Assembly (NCBI GenBank): GCA_910575475.1
Contig: CAJTGD010000011.1
Span: forward strand, 1 to 64,000
From: Lachnospiraceae bacterium
GTDB lineage: Bacteria; Bacillota; Clostridia; Lachnospirales; Lachnospiraceae
Length of the DNA: 64,000 bases
Reading direction: 5' to 3'
How positions within the stretch are numbered: the first letter of the stretch is position 1; every line of letters begins with the position of its first letter. The translations under genes and the position numbers were made by a program. The notes beneath the pieces were generated by a model that saw only the letters and a program-made list of their open reading frames with translations, did not search any database and was not told the origin of the DNA. Below, one piece after another: positions 8,496-17,999 of the stretch.

Positions 8496-9213
8496 ATGGT
8501 CCCGATTTTAGAAGTAATCGGATTAAAGAAAAGCTATCAAAATTTTATGCTGAGGGATGTCAACTTTACCGTGCCGGAGGATTGTATCACCGGATTTATC
8601 GGTGTGAATGGAGCCGGAAAATCAACCGCCATTCATTCTATATTGAATCTGGTCCAGAAGGACGCCGGTACCATTCAGTTCCGCGGAAAGGACATTTCCA
8701 AAAATGAAAAGGCTTTTAAAGACAAAATAGGGGTTGTTTTTGACAGCGGATGCTTCTATGAGGAATTATCCCAAGGCAACCGCATTGTTGTCCGCAACCC
8801 CCTATATGAAAAGTAAATTAGTCTTTGCAAAATATGCCCTTTACGTCATGATCTGGCTGGTTTGCTGTATTGCGTCTTTCATTGAAATGCGTTTCGTCCC
8901 GGAAATTGCCGTAGATGATTTTGGCCGGACTGCCGCCATGGTTTTTCTGATCCAGTCCATTTGCATGGGGATCTTCTTACCTTTACAATACGTGTTTGGC
9001 TATGAAAAAACAAAATTTGTAAGTTTTCTCTTATTTATAACGCCCTTTGCTCTAACCGCAATGGAAGATTCAGAAATTGCTGTAAATATCGGTGGCTTTT
9101 TTGGCCCAACCCCAGTATTCCTGACAATGGTCATTTTTGCTTTTGGCATACTTGCGTGGTTTGCGTCATTTGCGGTTTCTGAAAAAGTATTTAATGGGAA
9201 GGACTTGATCTGA
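8496..9213 (+). pseudogene. Collapsed ABC transporter: ATPase N-terminus joined to permease C-terminus
   Basis: From ATG 8496 (after GAGGAGGCATAAGAGT) the frame encodes the start of a YtrB-like ATPase: MVPILEVIGLKKSYQNF, Walker A GVNGAGKS and then GVVFDSGCFYEELS. It then stops making sense and ends at 8816. From about 8771 another frame encodes YPKATALLSATPYMKSK and several membrane segments of an ABC-2 type permease to the stop at 9211-9213. The rest of the ATPase (signature, Walker B) and the permease N-terminus are missing, so an internal deletion of roughly 1 kb or more joined the two genes near 8771-8778. No working transporter can be made from it. Compare the more complete GntR/ATPase/permease cassette at 18.7-20.4 kb. 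Confidence 0.85.
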
Positions 9214-9249
9214 ATGAAATTGCAGATGCTGAATTGATGTATTCGGTGT

Positions 9250-9276
9250 TGTCGGGAAACCAGTCATTTCCCGACA
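9250..9276 (+). terminator. Terminator-like hairpin
   Basis: TGTCGGGAAA (9250-9259) pairs perfectly with TTTCCCGACA (9267-9276) across a seven-base loop, followed by GCTCCATTTTG. It ends the collapsed ABC cassette. Confidence 0.65.
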
Positions 9277-9381
9277 GCTCCATTTTGTGTGATCAGTCAA
9301 TATAATGCCCTCTTCTCTCAAAAAAATATGGGAAGATATCCAAAAAGAAGCTTCAGGATATGTTACACATTTTCCGCATGA

Positions 9382-10410
9382 TCACCCCAGCCATCCCAGC
9401 GGAAATCCCCACCGGATCACCCTCAGCGCCGGCACATACTCCGCCAGATCCACGAATAACGGGCAGACCGCCATCTGAACCAGCAGGATCGTCAAAGTCC
9501 ATCCGGCAAAAGACGTGCTGTTGTGAAACAGGCTGCCCGCAGCAGGCGCCCAGAGACTGCACACCAGAACAAACAGGGTCATGCTGCTGATCTCTGTCCC
9601 GATCCCCCGGTGTCCCGGCGCCGACAAGATAAGGAGTATTCCCGCCATGGCCGGAACGGTGGCTTCCGCCAGGCATTCCAGATACCGGAACCTCCGCCGC
9701 CGTCTTCGATCCAGGGCAGACAGCACTCCGTTTCCGTTCCCGCCGAACTTCCTCCCCTGAGCCATCCACAGGATTGCAAAGAGAAACAGCCCTGTCATCC
9801 CCTGTACCGGCCGTACTTCCCCGGATGCGCCTGCCTCCCCCTTGGACTGCGCAGTTTCTATGATATCCATGCGGAACATCTCGCTGTCATACAGGTAATC
9901 ATCTCTTTTTTCCAGAAGCGACTCCGTCAGATTTTCACTGCTTCTTCCATACATTTCTTCCTCACTGCCGATCAGTATTTTTTCACTGTAGCCTTCAAAA
10001 AATGCCGCATAAACTGTCTCCTGAGCTACCAGTCCTTTTGCGGAAAAGGGCGTGCAGATATAGGTTACGGAGTTTTTTAGCCGATCCTCCCAAACCCGTT
10101 CCTGAAAATCCTCAGGAAAAAGAAATCCGCATTCGATCCTGCCCGATACCATATCCCGGCGCATGGTCTCTTCGTCCGAGTATTCGATAAATTCGAATAT
10201 ACTGTCTCTGTGCCGAAGGCTTTTCAAAACGTTGTCCGCATATTCATCCGCCGCGCCGCAGACGCCGACTCTTGTATTGTCCGCGTCAGGCAAATGAATC
10301 CGGGCGGTCAGGAGCACCAGCAGGATCATGCCCAGAACCTGCAGCCACGAGGTTTTCCGTTTGAGCCATGCTTTCAGCTGCAGCGCATACCATATCTTAT
10401 ATTGTGCCAT
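9382..10410 (-). CDS. ABC-2 type permease, last gene of an exporter operon
   Basis: The 342-residue product has the ABC2_membrane_3 layout: a first membrane segment near residues 22-37, a large extracytoplasmic domain of about 150 residues, then several C-terminal membrane segments (from about residue 205). It starts MAQYKIWYALQLKAWLKRK at 10410, 15 bases after the stop of the other permease. With that paralogue it should form the channel of a heterodimeric exporter powered by the ATPase encoded at 12993-13655. Substrate cannot be inferred; such operons often export peptides or confer tolerance to antimicrobial compounds. It is read leftward and the end lies about 100 bases from a terminator-like hairpin. 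Confidence 0.75.
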   Translation of the reverse strand: MAQYKIWYALQLKAWLKRKTSWLQVLGMILLVLLTARIHLPDADNTRVGVCGAADEYADNVLKSLRHRDSIFEFIEYSDEETMRRDMVSGRIECGFLFPEDFQERVWEDRLKNSVTYICTPFSAKGLVAQETVYAAFFEGYSEKILIGSEEEMYGRSSENLTESLLEKRDDYLYDSEMFRMDIIETAQSKGEAGASGEVRPVQGMTGLFLFAILWMAQGRKFGGNGNGVLSALDRRRRRRFRYLECLAEATVPAMAGILLILSAPGHRGIGTEISSMTLFVLVCSLWAPAAGSLFHNSTSFAGWTLTILLVQMAVCPLFVDLAEYVPALRVIRWGFPLGWLG

Positions 10411-10425
10411 GAGAAGATTGCCTCC

Positions 10426-11574
10426 TTAGAAAAACACTTCCGCACAGTATTGATGCAGAAAATTCAGCGGCAGATATTGTCCTGCTCTCCCAACCGCTTC
10501 CGGCAGATACGCCGAGGGAATGACCACACCGGAGCACAAAACCATCACCGCATTGACCGAAAGCAGAAACACCGCCCCCTGCATCCCTTTTCCAAATACG
10601 GAATAGACCGCATGGAAATAAACCGCCGCCCCGATGCTGACCGGGATGAGCAGAAGCAGCGCCGGCCCGTGGAACCAGATAAAATCGAATTTTCCCCATC
10701 TGGAAAACAGGCACCCAGCCAGATACGAGGCCGCTGCCAGAAGCCATGACGCATTTGCCATGACCAGGATTTTGATAAATGAAGCCTTCACAGTCCCCAG
10801 CCCCATGACGCGCAGCTTCTGCTCCACTGCCCGGCTGTTTCTCTGATATAAAAAGCTGTAGTTCAGCCCGCTCATCAGCAGAAGGACCGAGACCGCCGCG
10901 GCAAAATAATACTGATACAGGTCCATTTGCCCCAAAGGAGAATACACATATTCGTCAAACATGTTATCCCGGCCCAGCGCACACTGAATATACTCGTAGG
11001 AAATAAAGTTCGCCGCCTCGTAGGGCTTCATTTTGGGAAATCCGGTCTCATCCCGTTCACCATACGCGATCGCGTCAGCTCCCGCCAGATCGCTGGCCGC
11101 AAGCACTCCCGCCTCTGCTGTTGTAAGCAATGACACCCCGTCTGCCAGCAGCTCCCGGAACACCTGCACACGGAACGGAGGATCCTCCGGCAGATACACG
11201 GCAATCCTTCCCTTCTCTCCGGAATACATATCCTCATAAAGGCTTTCAGGCAGTACAATGACTGCCTGAACCTCTCCTTCATATAGCTTTTCCATTGCCT
11301 CGTCCTCCGGGAGATAACGGAAATTGCAGACGGATTCCACGCTCTCCATGGCAGAGAGGAAACGCAGCACCGCCTTTGTCTCCTTTTCTCCCTCCGGCAC
11401 GGCCACTCCCACATCGATCGCCTGAAACATCCGGGAGCCGAAAAACACATGGCTTAACACAGCGGCGCCGCCCAGCAGCAGCACCGCCGCCAAAAGCAGG
11501 CTGACCGTGGATTTGAGCAAAACCTTCGCGCTCTTTTTATATTCAAGAAATAAATAGATGAAAAATGTTCTCAT
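10426..11574 (-). CDS. ABC-2 type permease
   Basis: The 382-residue product is the second permease of the operon. It starts MRTFFIYLFLEYKKSAKVLLK, has a first membrane segment at about 22-46, an outer domain (about 47-225) and a cluster of five or six membrane segments to the C-terminus, the ABC2_membrane_3 pattern. Its ATG overlaps the stop of the upstream gene by four bases (11571-11574), so the genes are translationally coupled. It most likely pairs with the 342-residue permease downstream and the ATPase upstream. Confidence 0.78.
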   Translation of the reverse strand: MRTFFIYLFLEYKKSAKVLLKSTVSLLLAAVLLLGGAAVLSHVFFGSRMFQAIDVGVAVPEGEKETKAVLRFLSAMESVESVCNFRYLPEDEAMEKLYEGEVQAVIVLPESLYEDMYSGEKGRIAVYLPEDPPFRVQVFRELLADGVSLLTTAEAGVLAASDLAGADAIAYGERDETGFPKMKPYEAANFISYEYIQCALGRDNMFDEYVYSPLGQMDLYQYYFAAAVSVLLLMSGLNYSFLYQRNSRAVEQKLRVMGLGTVKASFIKILVMANASWLLAAASYLAGCLFSRWGKFDFIWFHGPALLLLIPVSIGAAVYFHAVYSVFGKGMQGAVFLLSVNAVMVLCSGVVIPSAYLPEAVGRAGQYLPLNFLHQYCAEVFF

Positions 11575-12950
11575 AACAGATTCAATTCCAGGAGCAGCGC
11601 CTGAATATCTTCCACTGACGCCTGCCCGATATCAAACTCTTCTCCGTCAAATTCCTGGAAGGAAGCGCCTTTTTCAATGGTCATGCCGAAGGTCAGATCC
11701 ACAGGCTGCCCCTCCGTCATGATGCGGTCCAGGGAGACCTTGAAGCTGTCCTTGTCCAGAAATACATTTCCCGATACGGCCGTCCTACCGGCATCGGCGC
11801 TGATATCCAGCGCTCCGGTCTTCCGGTTATATTCCAGGCTGACCGCCTCTTCTCCCTCCATGAATACCGTTTTTACTTCCGTGGAGTCTTCCTTTTCGCC
11901 CTCGATCCTCAGCATTTCCTCCCCATCGATCAGGAACTGCATATTCTGCATCCGGGTATCTCCGCCGAGAAACCGCAGCTCTGCTTCTTCGTCCTCAATC
12001 TCAATGCGGACACATGCAAGCTTCTTTTCGTAGATAAAAAATGTCAGATCCACATCTTCCATTTCCGAAATACTCTCTTCGATCTCGTCAAAATAGTATT
12101 CCGTATACATGTCATACCCGTAAGCGCCATACCTATAGGCACTCTCCATGCTGTCCCGGACAGCGTCCTCAAATTCATCATAGATCGTTTCCAGGCTTTC
12201 ACGGGGCACCGTGGTCGAGATTCCCGTACATTTCCGCTTTTCCCGATCCACCTCAAATTCTTCTGAAGAAGCCTTCTCAAATTCCAGCTTGCCGCACTCC
12301 TCGGCAATCGTCTTTGCCAGGTCCGTGTCCAGCTCCGCCTGCTCCTCGGGGGTATAAATAGCTTCCAGCAGCTCGTCGATATCGTCCAGGCTGTCCCCGT
12401 AATAGTCGTTCAGATAGCCGCTTTTCGGCTCCTTATAATTGTAAGTGAAAATGTAATCCGCCACGGAAGGAACCTGAACCATCAGTTCTTCCTCTGTCAG
12501 CTCCACCTGAAAATCCACATCCATAAAACCGGAAATATCCATGCTGCCAAGCATCTGCTTCCTGGGGGTTCCGTGCAGGAGCTGCAGCTCCATGCCAAAA
12601 TCCGGAGACTCCGTGCTGACCGTCAGCGTAGACTCATCCGACAGCAGGATATCTCCAAACCGAAAGGCTCCCGTCAGGTCGCCCGTGTCCCGGACCGTGT
12701 TGGTGATTGCTGCCAGAACCTTTGCGGAATTGCTGGAAAAGAGGCCGCTTTTCACAGCCCAGACCACCGCGCCCGCCGCCAGCACGAGCAAAACGGCTAT
12801 GACGGCAAGTATCGGGCCTGCTTTCTTCTTTTTCGGCGGCTGTTCAGGCGCAGGCTGCTGATAAAAATACGACTGCCCGGCCTGATTCTCCTGTGGCTCG
12901 CTGTCCTGTTGAATCTTTTCTCCTGTTACTGGATCAAATCTCATACTCAT
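11571..12950 (-). CDS. Membrane-anchored protein of the ABC operon, unknown function
   Basis: The product has 459 residues. ATG 12950 follows GGGAGGAG. The N-terminus MSMRFDPVTGEKI and a Gln/Pro-rich stretch (about 14-41, ending PPKKKK) are cytoplasmic. One membrane segment (45-67) follows, and the remaining 390 residues are extracytoplasmic, rich in Glu, Asp and Thr, with an alternating strand pattern typical of lipid- or protein-binding domains. No catalytic motif is visible. It lies between the ATPase and the two permeases and is coupled to the permease by a four-base overlap, so it is probably an accessory or substrate-handling subunit of the exporter. I do not recognise the family with certainty (it resembles DUF6583-like proteins). 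Confidence 0.7.
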   Translation of the reverse strand: MSMRFDPVTGEKIQQDSEPQENQAGQSYFYQQPAPEQPPKKKKAGPILAVIAVLLVLAAGAVVWAVKSGLFSSNSAKVLAAITNTVRDTGDLTGAFRFGDILLSDESTLTVSTESPDFGMELQLLHGTPRKQMLGSMDISGFMDVDFQVELTEEELMVQVPSVADYIFTYNYKEPKSGYLNDYYGDSLDDIDELLEAIYTPEEQAELDTDLAKTIAEECGKLEFEKASSEEFEVDREKRKCTGISTTVPRESLETIYDEFEDAVRDSMESAYRYGAYGYDMYTEYYFDEIEESISEMEDVDLTFFIYEKKLACVRIEIEDEEAELRFLGGDTRMQNMQFLIDGEEMLRIEGEKEDSTEVKTVFMEGEEAVSLEYNRKTGALDISADAGRTAVSGNVFLDKDSFKVSLDRIMTEGQPVDLTFGMTIEKGASFQEFDGEEFDIGQASVEDIQALLLELNLL

Positions 12951-12992
12951 TTTCTTTCTCCTCCCTACTATTTTCTGCCTTATTATTCCTTT

Positions 12993-13655
12993 TTATGCCA
13001 GCATTCCCTTTATATCATCTATATCCATCTCTTTCTTTGTCAGCTCACGAAGCCTCCCTTCGTTCATCAGCAGGCATCGGTCGCTGGACAGGATCTCCTT
13101 CTCATCGTGTGTTGTCATCACCACGATGCCGTCCATTTCGCAGTACTTTTTAATCCAGCCTCTGATATTTTCTTTGGAGTATAAATCCAATGCCGTACTC
13201 GGCTCGTCCAACAGCAAAATGGGCGGCCACTCGGCCAGCGCACACGCAATACTGAGCCTGCGCTTCATGCCGCCTGACAGTTTTGCGACTGTGGTATGCA
13301 TCAATTCCTCCAATTGAAACTCGCGGATCAGCTCCTGGTCCTCTTTTCTTCCCCGCACGCCCCACAGCCTCAGATTATCCTTCACGGATAATTCCTCCAT
13401 CAGCGGCAGCTCCTGGGGGACATAGCCGCAGAACTTCTGAAAATATTTCATTTTGCTCAGAGGGTCCTTCCCGAAATAACGCAGTCCTCCCTCGTCTGGC
13501 CGGATGACGCCTGCCAGGATCTGCATCAGGGTCGTCTTGCCGCAGCCGTTCCTGCCGACGATCGCCACGCACTCTCCGCAGTCCGCACGAAAGCTGATAT
13601 GCTCCAGTACGTTTTTTCTTCTATAGCTCTTTTTGATATTCGATACTTCCAGCAT
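12993..13655 (-). CDS. ABC transporter ATP-binding protein
   Basis: The start at 13655 (MLEVSNIKKSYRRKNVLEHI) is used rather than the longer frame; it follows a purine-rich stretch. The product has about 220 residues and all ATPase motifs: Walker A GRNGCGKTT (about 38-46), Q-loop YVPQELPL, signature LSGGMKRR, Walker B ILLLDEPSTALD and the H-loop MTTHDE. It energises the exporter formed by the two downstream permeases. First gene of a four-gene leftward operon (ATPase, membrane-anchored protein, two permeases). The promoter should lie in 13670-13760, where TTGACA is present on the opposite strand as well. Confidence 0.88.
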   Translation of the reverse strand: MLEVSNIKKSYRRKNVLEHISFRADCGECVAIVGRNGCGKTTLMQILAGVIRPDEGGLRYFGKDPLSKMKYFQKFCGYVPQELPLMEELSVKDNLRLWGVRGRKEDQELIREFQLEELMHTTVAKLSGGMKRRLSIACALAEWPPILLLDEPSTALDLYSKENIRGWIKKYCEMDGIVVMTTHDEKEILSSDRCLLMNEGRLRELTKKEMDIDDIKGMLA

Positions 13656-13755
13656 GGTTCGCCTCCGTTTCCTCTGCACAGCATGAATTTGACACAGGTT
13701 TTTCCTAAATTATATAGGAAAACGCCCTTTACTTCAAGAGTAACGCGTACCTTTC

Positions 13756-13784
13756 TTGACAGCAGCATATTAATTTGTTAATTT
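13756..13784 (+). promoter_or_regulatory. Promoter of the two-gene membrane unit
   Basis: TTGACA (13756-13761), 17 bases, TAATTT (13779-13784). It precedes the gene at 13829 by about 45 bases. Confidence 0.5.
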
Positions 13785-13828
13785 AAATTGAATGAATACC
13801 AAAAGAGAATGAGAGGGAACGGGAAAAA

Positions 13829-14692
13829 ATGGCTGAGAAAACAGAATTAAAATTTGGAGCCCTACTAAAAGAATTATCAGTCGTGATGACTGGCGTCATA
13901 GCCGGTCTGGCGATCGTGATCTTGGGAAACATTGTATCATATCTGCTGCTCGAACAGCACGACGGCTCTGAAATGACTGGTCTGGCACTTCTTGCGGGTG
14001 TGTTTATCATCCTGAAGTACATCGGGTATCTGATCATGGCCATATCGGCAATTGCAGCGATATATTACGGCGCGCTGAAACTGATATGGCGTCTGCTGAC
14101 GCTTGCCTTTCAAAATAGAAAAAGAATGCGTTACGATGCAAAGAATGCCTACGAGCTGAATCTGGCAAGGAAAGCATGGGGTGTTTTATTAGACGAGCTG
14201 ATCGGTTATTCTGCAGGCGCGATGCAGAAGAAAAACAGCAAAGGCAAGAAAGCGGAGTACTTTTTTGAAATTCCATTTGATCCCAAGGAAAAGAACCGGG
14301 CGGATATGGAGACCTATGGGGCAACCTATTGGAACAGCGATATCAGGGACGATCTTCTGAGATGCTGTGGTGAACTGTAGCTGGATGAGGATAAGATATA
14401 CGGTTTTAAAAATTCCTATGAGGCAAATGCGGACGATCTGAGCCACCTTCGTTCCCGCAATACGGTCCTCTATGAAAATCGGAGCAAGGATTTCAAAAAA
14501 GGCAAACAGAAATTCCAGGTATACCGGATCTATGAGATTTCATCGAAGCAGCTTACGAATACATCACAATATGTGACGACCACCAGCTATGACGTAGAAA
14601 AGGCAGTCCGTGATTTTAACAGCAGAATGGATCTGCGTGACAGCATAGCAGAAGCGCCAGAAGGTGTGTGGGAGAGGATCTGCTCATTTTAG
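13829..14692 (+). pseudogene. Membrane protein gene with an internal amber codon
   Basis: ATG 13829 (MAEKTELKFGALLKELS) opens a frame with two membrane regions (about residues 20-45 and 52-85) followed by a soluble domain. A TAG at 14378-14380 ends it at 183 residues. The same frame continues without further stops to a TAG at 14690-14692 and still reads as protein (LDEDKIYGFKNSYEAN, then KKGKQKFQVYRIYEISS). The whole is 287 codons with one nonsense codon, CGEL-stop-LDEDK. A single base change from CAG, GAG, AAG or a similar codon explains it. Family unknown. It overlaps or abuts the next gene, with which it should form an operon. Confidence 0.7.
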
Positions 14693-15887
14693 AGAGGGGA
14701 TACGTGGCAAGGTATTGCTGGCGGAATCAAGAAATGTAGTTCCAAATCCTTATGCAACCGCAAGGTATGCGGCGGAAATACTGAAGGGCAGGATGGCGCT
14801 GAATGCGGCTCTACTTTTGGCGGCGGTATGGATTATCACTTCCGGTGTCGGGCTTCTTCCTGAATATCTGCGTTTGAAACCAGCAGAGACGGCGTGGGAT
14901 ATCATTTCCGACCCGGAATCGCGCTATGAAAGGGAGGCTGAAAAACTGACATTTGATAAAGGCAGTTATCATGACCTGATAAATGATGGAACAAATGCGA
15001 ATATTGCAGCTTCCGACGCAACACGCAGCGCTGTTTCGTCAGATGGAAGGCTCTGGCTCAATGATCTGACCGGCCTGCGTAAAACCCAGCGTGAAAATGA
15101 ACTCCGTACCACGAAGGTCGCAGAAAAGCTCTTTTGCGGGGACAAGGCGGAGCCTATGCTGATCTTTGGAAAGAACGGCTTCACCGCGTCCATTGCAGAG
15201 GATGGGAGCAGTTATGCCACCTTCTTTCATGAAGAATATCGCTATAAAATCGCCGACGGCTGGGCAGAGGAATATAAAGAGGAAGGGAATTCTACATTTT
15301 CTTCCGTTACAACACGGTTATCTGAGATTTTGAAAAAGCAGGATGCAGAGTCAATCACTCCTGAAGAAATGGCAGGGCTTTTGTACTTTTCCGCAAAGGG
15401 TGTCTTACTGGATTATCAGGAAGGGACTGCGGTATTTGCAGATAAAATGACAGACAGCAGCCGGGCCGTCATCTACAGACAGACTGAAGGCGGGGAGATG
15501 GAGGAGCTGTTCTCTTTTACGAATGATTATACAGGCGGGGGCACCGGGTGTATTGCGGCAGATGGAAAAGTTTACGCGATCGCCGGAACAGAGGTACTCC
15601 AATATGATCCAGAGGGCGAAGAGGGACTGCCTGTCTCCATATATAATCTGGGACAGCAGGTTCTCGGGCTCAATTATCTGTGTGATCAGAGCGGGGATGT
15701 ACATATCGTCTGTTCGGATGCAGAAAAAATCCATTTTCTTTATCCGACGGAAAAGACGCACAGTGAGCATGCGATAGCAGAAGCAATATCGAATCTGTAT
15801 ACGCTGGGAGATAAAGTTTATTCATTTCGTAAGGTAGAAAGCGATGATGATACTAAGTTTTTTTATCTTGACAAATTTAAAGACTGA
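14664..15887 (+). CDS. Membrane-anchored protein with possible beta-propeller domain
   Basis: The frame gives up to 407 residues. The start is uncertain: GTG 14664 overlaps the previous gene, and a TTG near 14715 or an ATG near 14791 are alternatives. A single membrane segment (MALNAALLLAAVWIITSGVG) lies near residues 44-62 of the long form, after which the protein is outside the cell. The C-terminal half has repeated strand-like blocks with aromatic and Gly residues (GKVYAIAGTEVLQYD, GDVHIVCSDAEKIHFLY, DKVYSFRKVESDDD) that look like propeller blades. No enzyme motif is seen. It forms a pair with the interrupted gene upstream; function unknown. A terminator follows. Confidence 0.6.
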   Translation: MCGRGSAHFREGIRGKVLLAESRNVVPNPYATARYAAEILKGRMALNAALLLAAVWIITSGVGLLPEYLRLKPAETAWDIISDPESRYEREAEKLTFDKGSYHDLINDGTNANIAASDATRSAVSSDGRLWLNDLTGLRKTQRENELRTTKVAEKLFCGDKAEPMLIFGKNGFTASIAEDGSSYATFFHEEYRYKIADGWAEEYKEEGNSTFSSVTTRLSEILKKQDAESITPEEMAGLLYFSAKGVLLDYQEGTAVFADKMTDSSRAVIYRQTEGGEMEELFSFTNDYTGGGTGCIAADGKVYAIAGTEVLQYDPEGEEGLPVSIYNLGQQVLGLNYLCDQSGDVHIVCSDAEKIHFLYPTEKTHSEHAIAEAISNLYTLGDKVYSFRKVESDDDTKFFYLDKFKD

Positions 15888-15941
15888 TCCGGATAAGCTG
15901 CAATAAGGATCGGTAATTTTGGCGCAGGAATTCATTTGCGG

Positions 15942-15993
15942 ACAAAAAAGATGCAGGATCATACATATGCGTGTGCTCCGGCATCTTTTTTGT
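15942..15993. terminator. Bidirectional terminator
   Basis: ACAAAAAAGATGC (15942-15954) and GCATCTTTTTTGT (15981-15993) are perfect 13-base arms, A-rich on the left and T-rich on the right. Confidence 0.85.
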
Positions 15994-16131
15994 TTTACGG
16001 ACTGTTCAAAATTTTGTAACCAATCACCCCGAAACCATGTCTAACAGGTATAACCGGTTATCGCCGAAGCACATTTCGGAAGTAATATGAGCGAATGGGA
16101 CGCGCTTATCAAAAAAGGAAGGTGGTTTTAC

Positions 16132-16704
16132 GTGCACAGAAATAAAAACAATGATAAAAAAGAGCTGGAAACAGAGCTTGAAATAAAGCTTGCGAAAAAA
16201 GCGATCCGCGGAAATGCCGATGCATACGGAGAACTGATCCGCAGAAATCAGGAATATCTCTACAAGATGGCATATATCTATACGGAAAACCAGCAGGATG
16301 CCCTGGATGTGGTCGGCACGGCCATTCTGAAAGGCTACCAGCATATCCGGTCGCTAAAGAATCCTCAGTGGTTCCGGACCTGGATCACACGCATCCTGAT
16401 CCGGTGCGCACAGGACGCCAACAAAAAAATCGTCTATTTCAGCAGCATTGACGAGGTGGAGATTCCCGAACGGTATGAGGGAATCTCCCTGGAGGAAACC
16501 TGGGATCTTAGAAACGCCATCGAGCTTCTTCCCGAAAAATATCGGAACGTCATCATTCTGAAATATTTCAGCGGGATGTCGGTCCAGGAGATCGCCTATG
16601 TCCTGGAAATCCCGGCAGGAAGTGTCAAAGCCTACTTAAGCCGGGCACGTGAGGAATTGAAAAAATATCTGAAGGAGGATTACATGTATGCAGAATCTGT
16701 TTGA
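16132..16704 (+). CDS. ECF-type sigma factor
   Basis: GTG 16132 (MHRNKNNDKKELETE) is chosen because GGAAGGTGG precedes it by six bases; an ATG at 16087 gives a longer form without a good site. The product has about 190 residues. Region 2 (about 25-95) contains the helix AYGELIRRNQEYLYKMAYIYT and QDALDVVGTAILKGYQHI; region 4 (about 130-180) contains SVQEIAYVLEIPAGSVKAYLSRARE. It resembles SigV-type factors that respond to envelope stress. The downstream DUF4179 gene overlaps by 17 bases and is the likely anti-sigma factor. Confidence 0.88.
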   Translation: MHRNKNNDKKELETELEIKLAKKAIRGNADAYGELIRRNQEYLYKMAYIYTENQQDALDVVGTAILKGYQHIRSLKNPQWFRTWITRILIRCAQDANKKIVYFSSIDEVEIPERYEGISLEETWDLRNAIELLPEKYRNVIILKYFSGMSVQEIAYVLEIPAGSVKAYLSRAREELKKYLKEDYMYAESV

Positions 16705-17818
16705 AGAGATCAAAGTTCCGCAAACGGAACTGGAAAATATCGTAAATGAAAAGCTGGATATGATCCGGAAGGATTCCCGGAAAAAGAAACGCGCGAAAAT
16801 TCTGTGCGGCTTCACTGCGGCGGCAGCCTGCATGGCCGGTTTGATCGTATTCTCTGTTTCCAATCCGGTACTTGCGGCGCAACTTCCGCTAATCGGGCAT
16901 CTGTTTAGGCAGGTGGAGGATCAGCAGTCCTATTACAGGGATATAGATGAGACGAAGGTGCAGAAGATGCCGGAAGCTGAGGAGGCCGAAAATGTGGTTG
17001 ACGGCATCAAGATTTCCCTGTCTGAAATCTACTGCAATACGGAAGCGCTGTACATGACTGTTGTGATTGAATCGGAGGAGGCATTTCCTGATTATCTTTT
17101 GAATAATACACTGGCGCAGACCTCGCAGATTCCGGATCTTTTCATATTAGACACGGACGAAACCTTTGGCTTTACAGACCAGCCGCTGAGAACTCCTCTG
17201 CAGGCGAATGGTCAATATATTGACGAGCATACCTTTGTCGGAAGTGCCCGGGTTGATTTTACCCTTGGCCATGGCAGTATAGATGAAAACGGCAATGAGA
17301 CCAATTTTTTATTTCCTGATGTCATTCCGGAATCCTTCCATTGGAATATGAATATAAAAAAAATTTACACATGGTATAGAAGCTCTGCGTCCGATTCCTG
17401 GGAGACCTGTACTCTGGACGGCCCCTGGTCGTTTGAAGCGGATGTAGCCGCAAAACAGACGGAGAAGATTGTCAAAGAGGTCAATGACTATGGTCCTAAC
17501 GGCATGGGGATCACTACGGCAGAGAAACGTGAATATGAGATCTTGCTGAATTATGGCTATGATGAAAGCAAGGCAACAACGTATGATTACGAATCTATCC
17601 AGAGTATCGTGCTGGATGCTGATGGAAAATACATGCTGGATAAAGCCGGAATGCTGCCGATCGGGGATTTTAATGTATCGAAGATCCATGTATATTACGT
17701 TCCTGTTGCCTCGGAGGAGGACTGGATGGAGGTCCAGGAGAAACTGACTGTGGGAGAACCGGCCGACTTTATCAAGGAGATTGCCGCGCATCATACGGAG
17801 ATTGACTTCGGAGATTGA
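16688..17818 (+). CDS. DUF4179 membrane protein, probable anti-sigma factor
   Basis: The 376-residue product begins MQNLFEEIKVPQTELEN, with GAAGGAGG upstream inside the sigma gene. A basic stretch (RKKKRAK) precedes a membrane segment at about 38-58, followed directly by NPVLAAQLPLIGHLF, the recognisable start of DUF4179. The extracytoplasmic domain of about 310 residues ends with a conserved-looking strand region. Such proteins are regularly encoded directly after ECF sigma genes and are taken to inhibit them. The 3' end carries a short tandem duplication (GAGATTGACTTCG twice) across the stop codon. A strong terminator follows. Confidence 0.8.
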   Translation: MQNLFEEIKVPQTELENIVNEKLDMIRKDSRKKKRAKILCGFTAAAACMAGLIVFSVSNPVLAAQLPLIGHLFRQVEDQQSYYRDIDETKVQKMPEAEEAENVVDGIKISLSEIYCNTEALYMTVVIESEEAFPDYLLNNTLAQTSQIPDLFILDTDETFGFTDQPLRTPLQANGQYIDEHTFVGSARVDFTLGHGSIDENGNETNFLFPDVIPESFHWNMNIKKIYTWYRSSASDSWETCTLDGPWSFEADVAAKQTEKIVKEVNDYGPNGMGITTAEKREYEILLNYGYDESKATTYDYESIQSIVLDADGKYMLDKAGMLPIGDFNVSKIHVYYVPVASEEDWMEVQEKLTVGEPADFIKEIAAHHTEIDFGD

Positions 17819-17883
17819 CTTCGGGGCCTGATATATGGCTGTATACGGCTGCTGTATATATATGCCGTGCTTTTCTCTCTGTG

Positions 17884-17922
17884 AATATCTCCGTCATTTT
17901 ATCAAGAAATGACGGAGATATT
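17884..17922. terminator. Bidirectional terminator
   Basis: AATATCTCCGTCATT (17884-17898) and AATGACGGAGATATT (17908-17922) form a perfect 15-base stem with a nine-base loop. Confidence 0.85.
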
Positions 17923-17999
17923 ATTCTGCTGATTGCCTGTTCTACAGCAATACTTATTTTTTTCATGCAGATATACTTCATTCAATTTCGCTTTTTTTG

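Noticed and set aside
14378..14380. TAG as pyrrolysine codon
   Set aside because: No pyl genes in the window and no methylamine methyltransferase features; a nonsense mutation is simpler.
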